From Labilithrix luteola (GTDB lineage Bacteria; Myxococcota_A; Polyangia; Polyangiales; Polyangiaceae): a DNA stretch of 64,000 nucleotides. The stretch spans positions 3,658,001-3,722,000 of the forward strand of contig NZ_CP012333.1 of the NCBI RefSeq assembly GCF_001263205.1. Reading direction: 5' to 3'. The position numbers were made by a program, and so were the translations under genes. This document shows positions 33,969-41,376 of the stretch, in pieces; position 1 is the first letter of the stretch, and each line of letters starts with the position of its first letter. Below the pieces are notes generated by a model. That model saw only the letters and a list, made by a program, of their open reading frames with translations. It ran no database searches and was not told where the DNA came from.

Positions 33969-34761
33969 TGGCGGTCGTGGCGCGCTGAGGTTCTCCGCTC
34001 GTCGTCGTTCCCGACGGCGACGACGGGGAGCGGGCCAGCGCGCGCTTCGCCATCGCGGCGAGCATCTGCATCATCGTTTCGGGAACGGCGTCGATGATCT
34101 CTTCGAGGTCGACCGGGCCGTCCGTCATCGGAACGATGTCGGCGAAGACCGTCGCAAAGCGCTCGTACTTGCGCCTCAGCGAGGTGAGCTTGTCGCGCAG
34201 CGCGTCGGCTTCGTCGCCCTCGGCCTCGCCGAGAAGCTCGAGGGAGCGGTTGCAGAGCGAGACCTTGTCGACGACCACGCGCCGGAGGCGTGAGAGGTAA
34301 GCGCCGACGACGACGTCCGGGTACTTTCCTCGCAGCGCGAACGTGTCGTGACGCGTGCCCGACGCGCGCTGTCGAACGGCGATTCCCGCGGCCTCGAGTG
34401 CACGAAGGTTCGCGAAGACGTTGCTCTTGGACCGGCCGAGCATTTCGCTGAGCTCGTCCATCGAGAGGGGGGCGCCCTCGAGGTACAGGGCGGCGACGAT
34501 TTGCCCGCCGAGCCTCGTGATGCCGGGAAAGCTCGCTGCGATCTCACGCCCGACCCCGTCGAGCATGGCCGCTCGCGCCGTTTGCACCGGGTCCACCTGT
34601 GAGGCGCTCGGTTGGGGCTTCGACGTGGGCGCGCTGGCCCTGGCCGCCGTTGCTCGGGGAGCACGCGCCGCCTCGGCTCGCGCCGCCTCGGCTCGTGCCG
34701 GTTCGCCGTTCTGCGGGCGGTTCTGCGGGCGGTTCTGCGGGATCGAGGCCGACTTGCGCAT
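33955..34761 (-). CDS. GbsR/MarR-type transcriptional regulator
   Basis: About 268 residues from ATG 34761, where GGAG lies seven bases before; a longer frame from 34839 is possible. Residues 1-60 are low-complexity with duplicated RPQN and AEAARA motifs, encoded by 12- and 15-bp tandem repeats. The winged helix-turn-helix (about 75-150) has REIAASFPGITRLGGQIVAA, EGAPLSMDELSEMLGRSKSN and VFANLRALEAAGI, the GbsR signature. The rest (about 165-250) is helical. GbsR represses glycine-betaine uptake or synthesis in Bacillus; related genes here may answer to a small ligand. A single-gene unit, divergent from a DUF255 gene. Confidence 0.85.
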   Translation of the reverse strand: MRKSASIPQNRPQNRPQNGEPARAEAARAEAARAPRATAARASAPTSKPQPSASQVDPVQTARAAMLDGVGREIAASFPGITRLGGQIVAALYLEGAPLSMDELSEMLGRSKSNVFANLRALEAAGIAVRQRASGTRHDTFALRGKYPDVVVGAYLSRLRRVVVDKVSLCNRSLELLGEAEGDEADALRDKLTSLRRKYERFATVFADIVPMTDGPVDLEEIIDAVPETMMQMLAAMAKRALARSPSSPSGTTTSGEPQRATTAIKRP

Positions 34762-34854
34762 CAGGTCGCTCCGGAGAAATAGCACGTCACGAGCGTTGCC
34801 GCGCGGTGGTGCGCTGGGTGGTCGCCCTGGCATAGGCATGGTTAGAACCTACGC

Positions 34855-36948
34855 ATGCCGAATCGTCTTGCCGCCGAGGCATCTCCCTATCTGTTGCAGC
34901 ATGCACGGAATCCGGTCGATTGGTGGCCGTGGTGTGACGAAGCGCTGGCGGAGGCCAAGCGGCGCGACGTGCCGATTCTCCTCTCCATTGGCTACTCGGC
35001 TTGCCACTGGTGCCACGTCATGGAGCACGAGAGCTTCGAGAACGAAGCCATCGCGGCGCTCATGAACGAGCATTTCGTGTGCATCAAAGTCGACCGTGAA
35101 GAACGGCCGGACCTCGATCAGATCTATCAGCTCGTCGTGCAGCTCATGGGGCGAAGCGGCGGCTGGCCTCTGACGGTGTTTCTGACGCCCGCGCAAAAGC
35201 CATTCTTCGGGGGAACGTACTTCCCGCCTTCGGACCGCTACGGCATGCCGGGCTTCGGCAAGGTGCTTCTCGCGCTCTCGCAGGCTTACCGCGAGAAGCA
35301 TGACGAGGTGCAAGAGCAGGCCGCCGAGCTCACGCGAGCCATTGCCGAAGTCTCGCGGGGAGCGGCTGCGGACGTCTCCGAGGCCGCGCCGCTCGGGCCC
35401 GATTTGCTGGAGCGTGTCTCCCGCCTGCTTCTCCGCCGCGTCGACGCGCGTAACGGCGGCTTCGGCGACAAGCCGAAGTTTCCGAACACGATGCCGCTCG
35501 AGGTGGTGCTCCGGCGTGGCGTCCTCGAAGGAGATGGCGTTGCGCGCGATGCGGCGAGGCTCCAGCTCGAGTCGATGCGACGCGGCGGGATCTGGGATCA
35601 TCTCGGCGACGGGTTCCACCGCTACTCGACCGACGAACGCTGGCTCGTCCCGCACTTCGAGAAGATGCTGTACGACAACGCGCTGCTCCTGCGGTCGTAC
35701 GTCGATGGCCATCGCGTCTTCGGCGCGCCGCTCTTTGCGGATACGGCGCGCGCCATTGCGTCGTATTCGAGGCGCGAGATGACCGACCCGAGCGGCGGCT
35801 ACTACGCCACGCAAGACGCGGACAGCGAAGGGGAGGAGGGGAAGTTCTTCGTCTGGGATCCCGCCGAGGTTCGCGAGGCGCTCGGGGCGGACGAAGACGC
35901 GGCGAAGGTCGCTCTCGCGTACTACGGCGTGCGCCCCGAGGGGAATTTCGAGGAGCACGGACGCGCGACAGGCAAGACCGTGCTTCACGAATCGCAGCCC
36001 ATCGGTGCCATTGCGGCAAGGCTCGATCGGAGCGAGGAGGAGGTGCGGGCTGCGCTCGATCGCGCCCGAAAAGCGCTGTTCGAAGCCCGCGAGAAGCGTG
36101 TGAAGCCGTTCCGCGACGAGAAGATCCTCACGAGCTGGAACGCACTGATGATCGGCGCCATGGCCGAGGCCGGTGCCGCTCTCGGCGACCCCGCGCTCGT
36201 CGATTCGGCGGAGCGCGCATGCGCCTTCGTGCAGTCGAAGCTCGTCGTCGCGCAGGGAGCACACGCGCGTGCGCTGCGGCTCGTGAAGGGCGACGTGGTG
36301 AAGGGCCCGGGTTTCCTCGACGACCACGCCTACCTTGCGAACGCCCTGCTCGATCTCTACGAGGTCACCGGCGATCCTACGCGCGTGGCGGCGGCGCGTG
36401 CGTTGGTCGACGGCATGATCGACGCCTTCTGGGAGGACGCCGAGGGCTTCTATTTCACCCCGAAGGACGGCGAAGCGCTCATCACGCGCTCGAAGGATCC
36501 GTTCGACAGCGCCGTTCCGAGCGGCGTGTCGATGGCGTGCCGCGCGCTCTTGAGGCTCGGTGCGCTCGTGGACACCAAGTACGCCGCGATGGTCGAACGC
36601 GAGCTCTTGCGCCTCGCACCGCAGGCGACGAGCAACCCGATGGGCTTCGGCCAGGCTCTTTGCGAGATGGATCGCCTCGTGCGCGGCTCGGTCGACGTAG
36701 TCCTCGTCGGGGCCCGAGGAGACGCCCGAACCCAAGCGCTCGCACGTGAGGTCTTCGCCACGTGGATTCCGAATCGAACCGTCGCGTGGTTGGACGAGCG
36801 CAATCCGGCCTCGCGCGAGGCATGCGCGCTCCTCGCCGAGGGCAAGCCCGCGAAGGACGTGCCCGTGGCCTACGTGTGTCGCGGGCGGACGTGCTCCCTT
36901 CCTGTCCGAACGCCCGAAGACCTCGCGCCGCTGCTCACGCCGCAGTAG
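34855..36948 (+). CDS. Thioredoxin-fold DUF255/YyaL-type protein
   Basis: 697 residues, the usual size. The N-terminal thioredoxin-like domain (1-160) has NRLAAEASPYLLQHARNPVD, GYSACHWCHVMEHESFEN (CxxC at about 50-53), KVDREERPDLDQIY and GGWPLTVFLTP. The C-terminal part (about 180-690) is an alpha/alpha toroid similar to glycoside hydrolases: LGDGFHRYSTDERW, PHFEKMLYDNALL, YYATQDADSEGEEG. Human SPATA20 and bacterial YyaL belong here; the biochemical role is not established, though cysteine chemistry with a sugar-like substrate is proposed. Cytoplasmic, standalone. Overlaps the convergent MBL gene by 14 bases. Confidence 0.93.
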   Translation: MPNRLAAEASPYLLQHARNPVDWWPWCDEALAEAKRRDVPILLSIGYSACHWCHVMEHESFENEAIAALMNEHFVCIKVDREERPDLDQIYQLVVQLMGRSGGWPLTVFLTPAQKPFFGGTYFPPSDRYGMPGFGKVLLALSQAYREKHDEVQEQAAELTRAIAEVSRGAAADVSEAAPLGPDLLERVSRLLLRRVDARNGGFGDKPKFPNTMPLEVVLRRGVLEGDGVARDAARLQLESMRRGGIWDHLGDGFHRYSTDERWLVPHFEKMLYDNALLLRSYVDGHRVFGAPLFADTARAIASYSRREMTDPSGGYYATQDADSEGEEGKFFVWDPAEVREALGADEDAAKVALAYYGVRPEGNFEEHGRATGKTVLHESQPIGAIAARLDRSEEEVRAALDRARKALFEAREKRVKPFRDEKILTSWNALMIGAMAEAGAALGDPALVDSAERACAFVQSKLVVAQGAHARALRLVKGDVVKGPGFLDDHAYLANALLDLYEVTGDPTRVAAARALVDGMIDAFWEDAEGFYFTPKDGEALITRSKDPFDSAVPSGVSMACRALLRLGALVDTKYAAMVERELLRLAPQATSNPMGFGQALCEMDRLVRGSVDVVLVGARGDARTQALAREVFATWIPNRTVAWLDERNPASREACALLAEGKPAKDVPVAYVCRGRTCSLPVRTPEDLAPLLTPQ

Positions 36949-38014
36949 GGCTACGCCACCACGTCGCGATTCGGTCGACGTCGTCGACGCGCGCAGGCTC
37001 GATGGCTTCGCCGACACGCGGCAAGGCCATGCGCGCGCGGCTCTCGACGGCGCGCGTGTAGATACGTTCGGCGGGATCGTCCCAGGCGTGGAGCGCCAGA
37101 TCGAACGTGCCCCAATGCACGGGAAGCAGCATTCCTCCGCCGAGCATCTCGTGGGCGACGAGCGCGTTGTCGGGGCCGAGATGGATCTCCCCCCACGCCG
37201 GGTCGAAGGCGCCGATCTCGAGCATCACGAGATCGAACGGGCCGCAGTTGGCGCGGATGATCTCGAACTCGCGCGTGAGCCCCGTGTCGCCGCTGAAGAA
37301 GACGCGGTGATTCTCTCCCTGGAGCACCCACGAGGACCACGCCGTGCGATTCGCGCCGTTTCCTCGACCCGAAAAGTGCCGGCTCGGCGTCGCCTTGAAG
37401 GAGAGGTGGCCGCCCGGCATCACGGCCTCTTCCCACCAATCGAGCTCGGTGATGCGCGAGGCCGAAACGCCCCACGCCTCGAGGTGGGCGCCGACGCCGA
37501 GGGACGTGTAGAACGGCACCTCACGTCGCGCGAGCTCGAGGATCGTCGGGTAATCGAGGTGATCGTAGTGGTCGTGCGAGACGAGCACGGCGTCGAGGGG
37601 AGGCAGTGCCTCCACGGCGACGGGGGCTCGATGAAAGCGTCGAGGTCCGGTCCATGCGAAAGGCGATGCGCGATCTCCCCAGACCGGATCGGTGAGCACA
37701 CGCACGCCGTCGATCTCGAGCAGAACGGTCGAATGCCCGAGCCACGTGGCACGGAGGCCCGTCTCGGCGGGCTTGGCCCATGCTGGGCGCGGATCGAGCA
37801 CGGGGATGTCGATCGACGGCACGCGTCGTTTTCCCCCGAAGAAGAACTCGCCGATGATCGACACGCGCTTGCCGAGCGGTTGCCCCGCCATGTTCGAGGC
37901 GAGCGGTTGCGTGTTGTGGAACTGGCCGTCTTTGAAGCGTGGAGAACTCTCGACGCGTTCACGTCGAACTCCTCGCGACGGCGCGCCGAGGACACGAGGA
38001 TCGAAGAGACTCAT
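36935..38014 (-). CDS. NAPE-PLD/UlaG-like metallo-beta-lactamase-fold hydrolase
   Basis: About 359 residues from ATG 38014 with GGAG upstream; frames that start earlier cross the hexanucleotide repeat and are unlikely. The sequence has LRATWLGHSTVLLEIDGVRV, then SHDHYDHLDYPTI as the metal motif HxHxDH, HFSGRG, SGDTGL and LPVHWGTFDLAL. This arrangement matches NAPE-hydrolysing phospholipase D and the RomA/YtnP-type family. Likely acts on a phospholipid or lactone. Follows poly(A) polymerase by 52 bases on the same strand. Substrate unknown. Confidence 0.85.
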   Translation of the reverse strand: MSLFDPRVLGAPSRGVRRERVESSPRFKDGQFHNTQPLASNMAGQPLGKRVSIIGEFFFGGKRRVPSIDIPVLDPRPAWAKPAETGLRATWLGHSTVLLEIDGVRVLTDPVWGDRASPFAWTGPRRFHRAPVAVEALPPLDAVLVSHDHYDHLDYPTILELARREVPFYTSLGVGAHLEAWGVSASRITELDWWEEAVMPGGHLSFKATPSRHFSGRGNGANRTAWSSWVLQGENHRVFFSGDTGLTREFEIIRANCGPFDLVMLEIGAFDPAWGEIHLGPDNALVAHEMLGGGMLLPVHWGTFDLALHAWDDPAERIYTRAVESRARMALPRVGEAIEPARVDDVDRIATWWRSPTAA

Positions 38015-38066
38015 CGCACGCTCCATCCTACGCGTGCTGCGTGTCGGGGAAAGCGGCGCCGTGCTC

Positions 38067-39416
38067 TCAGCGACGTCTGCCGCCGCCACCGCCACCGCCA
38101 CCGCCACCGCCACCGCCACCGCCACCACCGCGCCTGGTGCTGGGCTGACGGGGAGCAGGTGGCATGGCCTCGCGGCGAAGCGTTTCGATGGCGCTCGTGC
38201 TCTTGCCACGCGAAGCGAGGACCAGCTCGGCGACGTCGAGGGCGGGCAGGAAGAGGTCGGTACGCGCGAAGCGACCGATCCGTCCGGCGATGATTCGGGG
38301 CACCATGAACATGATGCGCCGGATGCCGTCGGCGATGCGCCTCGGCATCGCGATGCGATCGATCACCGGATCGAGGAAGTCGTTCACGGCGCCGACGACG
38401 TCGCGCACGCCCGACGCGGCCTCTTCGAGAGGCTCGTAGAGCAGCGTGGTCATGAGGACGATGTCGTCGAGCGCGCCCGACTCTTTCGTCTTCTCGTCGA
38501 GAAGCGACATCTTGCGGAAGAAGCGGGCGCTGCCGCCGTCGGTTGCCTCTTCGTCGTCGAGGAAGGCCGAGAGCTCGGGAAGGAGAATGGCCATCGCGCC
38601 GATCTCCCAGAGCAGCCACATCGAGCGGTGCGAAGCCCCCGCGCGCATCAGGCGCAGGATCTCTTCGAAAATGCGGGGACGCGCGGCGCGTGCGAGCTCG
38701 GCACGCTGCGCCACCATCGCGTCGTAGACGTCGGGGTCGATGCCCAGGTCGAGGCGAGCGGCGAACTTGATCGCGCGCAGGATGCGGACGGGATCTTCGC
38801 GGAAGCGCACCGTCGGATCCCCGATCGTGCGGATGTTCCGCGCGAGGATGTCCGGCATGCCCCCGCACCAGTCGAGGACCTGCTTGCGATCGAGGTCGTA
38901 GAAGAGCGCGTTGATCGTGAAGTCACGACGGAGCGCATCTTCGTGGGCCTCGCCGAAGACGTTGTCGCTCCGGATCAGCAGATCGTCGTCGTCTTCGACG
39001 TCGCTGTCCGTGGGGTTGCGACGGAACGTGGCGACCTCGACGACCTTGCCCTGACCGAAGAGGACGTGGGCGAGGCGGAAGCGACGGCCGATGATTCGGC
39101 AGTTGCGGAAGAGCGCCCGAACGTCGTCGGGGCGAGCGTTCGTGGCAACGTCGAAGTCCTTCGGCCGTCCGGCCAGGAGGAGGTCACGGACGCAGCCGCC
39201 GACGAGGTACGCCTGGTAGCCCGCGCGCTCGAGGCGGCGGACCACCTTCGCGGCGTCCTCGTCAATGGAGTCGTCGTTGAGGGGAGCGTCGTGACGCTGA
39301 AGTCCCGTTCCCGCGTGCCGCTCGACAATCGAGGGGGCGTCGTCAGGCTCCGCCTCGACCGTGAACGACGGAAGCTCGGGAGGCGGAGGAAGATCCGGAT
39401 TTGACCGACGGCGCAT
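38067..39416 (-). CDS. pcnB: Poly(A) polymerase with polyglycine tail
   Basis: 449 residues from ATG 39416. The nucleotidyltransferase head has YLVGGCVRDLLLAGRPKDFD with the DxD metal pair, then IIGRRFRLAHVLFG, the motif that separates poly(A) polymerases from CCA-adding enzymes. Following motifs include DALRRDFTINALFYD, IGDPTVRFREDPVRILRAIK and an LLPELSAFLDD helix. It adds 3' A tails to RNA, promoting decay. Odd: after RQPSTRR the tail is about 17 glycines ending RRR, produced by seven GGTGGC hexamers (38085-38126). The head-domain N-terminus is acidic. Co-directional with the MBL gene. Confidence 0.9.
   Translation of the reverse strand: MRRRSNPDLPPPPELPSFTVEAEPDDAPSIVERHAGTGLQRHDAPLNDDSIDEDAAKVVRRLERAGYQAYLVGGCVRDLLLAGRPKDFDVATNARPDDVRALFRNCRIIGRRFRLAHVLFGQGKVVEVATFRRNPTDSDVEDDDDLLIRSDNVFGEAHEDALRRDFTINALFYDLDRKQVLDWCGGMPDILARNIRTIGDPTVRFREDPVRILRAIKFAARLDLGIDPDVYDAMVAQRAELARAARPRIFEEILRLMRAGASHRSMWLLWEIGAMAILLPELSAFLDDEEATDGGSARFFRKMSLLDEKTKESGALDDIVLMTTLLYEPLEEAASGVRDVVGAVNDFLDPVIDRIAMPRRIADGIRRIMFMVPRIIAGRIGRFARTDLFLPALDVAELVLASRGKSTSAIETLRREAMPPAPRQPSTRRGGGGGGGGGGGGGGGGGRRR
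38085..38126 (-). repeat. Hexanucleotide tandem repeat, 7 copies of GGTGGC
   Basis: Seven perfect copies of GCCACC on the given strand (GGTGGC on the coding strand) encode paired glycines at the end of poly(A) polymerase. A whole-hexamer change stays in frame, so length variation would shorten or lengthen the tail by two residues per step. Confidence 0.9.
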
Positions 39417-39773
39417 TGCCGAGTTGCCGATGCCGTATGACGAACGTGCCAAGGGGAAGTACCTGCCGAAAGTCCGCGAATTCATGGAATTCGCACGAAT
39501 TTGCAGCGGAGGGACCCCCAAAATAGGAGCCCCGCCGACTCTACCAGCACCCCTTGGCGGTCGCAACGTGAGGCGTTTGCAAGATTGCAAGGGGGGGCTT
39601 CCAGCCCTGGGCTTACTCCTGACCTCTATCGCCATGACGCGCCCGGAACGGCGGTAGCCGTCCACCCGGGCGGCCCCGTTCGAGGGGGAAGCCCGGGGTG
39701 TCGGGGGGTCGGGTGGCCGGAGTCACAGACGAGATCCAAAGCCCTAGCCGGAGGATGATACGCTGCTGCCCCG
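39417..39773. other. 357-base divergent intergenic region
   Basis: Lies between the starts of poly(A) polymerase (leftward) and a Ser/Thr kinase (rightward) and should hold both promoters. The sequence TTGCAAGATTGCAA (39577-39590) is a tandem pair of TTGCAA palindromes and a possible regulator site. The right part (39660-39745) is strongly G-rich. No convincing small gene or RNA seen. Confidence 0.55.
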
Positions 39774-41081
39774 ATGGCCCTCGAGCGCGCCAAGCTCTCC
39801 GATTTCAAGATCGCGGGGGCGCTTGGGTCAGGGACAACGTCGCGCGTCTATGAAGGTGTGCACGTCGCGACCGGCCGGCAAGTGGCCATCAAGATGCTGG
39901 AGCCCTCCCAGTCGGGACGGGAGATGCGCGAGCGCTTCGCGCGAGAGGCGGTTCTCCTCTCGTCGCTCTCGAGTCGCCATGTCGGCAAGCTGCTCGGCTT
40001 TGGCTTCGAGCACGGACAGCCCTTTCTGGTTCTCGAGCGCCTGACCGGAGAAACCCTCGACGCCAAGCTGCGACGCGACGGCCCCGTTCCGCTCCCCCTC
40101 GCGATGCGCTGGATGGAGCAGCTCATTCTCGGTGTTCGTGACTGCCACGCCGCGCAGGTCATTCATCGCGACATCAAGCCCTCGAACGTCTACCTCCACC
40201 GCGAGGGCTTCGAAGACGTCGTGAAGTTGATCGACTTCGGCGTCGCGCGCCTGCGTGACATCACCGGCGAGGGCGGTGGGCTCACCTCGACGAACCACCT
40301 CATCGGCAGCATGGGGTACATGGCGCCCGAGCAGTTCGCGGACGCGAAAGGTGTCGGCTTCGCGGCCGACGTCTATGCGCTGGGCGTCGTGATTTTCAGG
40401 ACTCTGACGGGGCGGCTACCCTTCGTGAGCCGCTCGATCGAGGCCGTCATCCGTATGAAGACGGAGCAGTCGGCGCCCGCCATTTCCAGCATCCCCGGGA
40501 TGCCCGTGAACGAGCTCCTCGACCGCTTCGTGCTCAAGGCGATGGCGCGAAGCCCAGGCGATCGCTTCCAGACCACGCGCGAGATGCTCGAGCAGTGGTG
40601 GATCGTGATGGCGAGCGTCGACGATGTCGAGGCGACGGACGTGATGCGCGGCATCGGGCGCGTCGACGAGTCCTATGCCGGTCCGCTCGTGCGTCCGGCG
40701 CGCGACGACGAGGCGCTCTCGCAGGGGCCGTACACCGATCCCGTGCCGACACCGCGCCTCCAGAACGAGAGTGGGCTGCGCTCGTTCCCTGGCCCGCCGC
40801 CCGTTCGTTTGCCGGAGCCATCGACCGCAGGCATTTCCGACGGATCGATCCCGGTCGTGGTGTCGTCGGGGTCGGAGCCGCCCGAGCTCGCGACGACGCT
40901 CGACGAGCCCGCGCCCCGGACGATGCCGATGGGAGGTGGTTCGCAGCGTCCGGCCGAGAGGCCAACCGATCCGGGCGTGCTCCACGATCCGTTCGACGTC
41001 CCGACCCGCAGCGATCCCAGCCTGCGGAAGCTGGTCGAGAGGGAGCTCGAGCTCCATCGAAAACGCACTGGGCAGGGTTGA
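39774..41081 (+). CDS. Ser/Thr protein kinase, soluble
   Basis: 435 residues. The kinase domain (about 10-285) has P-loop GSGTTSRVYEG (last Gly replaced by Ser), lysine in VAIKML, HRDIKPSNVYL, DFGVAR, YMAPEQF, and DVYALGVVIFRTLTGRLPF. All catalytic residues are present. The C-terminal 140 residues are Pro/Ser-rich, with no membrane helix, and end in RKLVERELELHRKR, a helix. Myxobacteria use such soluble Hanks-type kinases for development and stress. The nearest phospho-reader is the double-FHA protein at 32817. Standalone gene, divergent from poly(A) polymerase. Confidence 0.92.
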   Translation: MALERAKLSDFKIAGALGSGTTSRVYEGVHVATGRQVAIKMLEPSQSGREMRERFAREAVLLSSLSSRHVGKLLGFGFEHGQPFLVLERLTGETLDAKLRRDGPVPLPLAMRWMEQLILGVRDCHAAQVIHRDIKPSNVYLHREGFEDVVKLIDFGVARLRDITGEGGGLTSTNHLIGSMGYMAPEQFADAKGVGFAADVYALGVVIFRTLTGRLPFVSRSIEAVIRMKTEQSAPAISSIPGMPVNELLDRFVLKAMARSPGDRFQTTREMLEQWWIVMASVDDVEATDVMRGIGRVDESYAGPLVRPARDDEALSQGPYTDPVPTPRLQNESGLRSFPGPPPVRLPEPSTAGISDGSIPVVVSSGSEPPELATTLDEPAPRTMPMGGGSQRPAERPTDPGVLHDPFDVPTRSDPSLRKLVERELELHRKRTGQG

Positions 41082-41110
41082 CAGGCGCCTTCGCGTGCAC
41101 CCGTCGAGCG

Positions 41111-41248
41111 GTGCCAAAAGACAAGCTAAAACTTCGTGTCGCCGCGCTCTTCGAAGAAGGCTGCTCGGTTACCTCAAGTTCCGTGCCGGATGGCGTTGAC
41201 GCCTCTACGCGTGTGATTACCTTGCCCGAAAACTCGCAGCTCCTGTAG
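41111..41248 (+). CDS. Possible 45-residue peptide upstream of dnaK
   Basis: GTG-started ORF MPKDKLKLRVAALFEEGC then SVTSSSVPDGVDASTRVITL, ending PENSQLL. Codon choice at third positions is less GC-biased than flanking genes, and no clear ribosome site is seen. It begins 29 bases after the kinase stop and ends 128 bases before dnaK. It may be a real small gene or part of the dnaK leader. Low confidence. Confidence 0.2.
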   Translation: MPKDKLKLRVAALFEEGCSVTSSSVPDGVDASTRVITLPENSQLL

Positions 41249-41376
41249 GACGCGCGCCGGAAACGCGGATCGCAACCCCGAGAATCGGGTCGGGGCCGAG
41301 ATAGGCCCGCTCCTGGTTCTCTCTCCACAAGACTTCGCGCGCGACCTCAAAGGGACTGTCTCGGAGGCAAACGGCC

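Noticed and set aside
38085..38126. CRISPR-like array
   Set aside because: The repeats are contiguous hexamers without spacers; it is a microsatellite inside pcnB.
37692..39404. Long open frame antisense to poly(A) polymerase and the MBL gene
   Set aside because: It crosses two real genes and their gap, and its sequence matches shadow composition.
41082..41376. CIRCE element upstream of dnaK
   Set aside because: I looked for TTAGCACTC with a 9-base spacer and its complement and found none.
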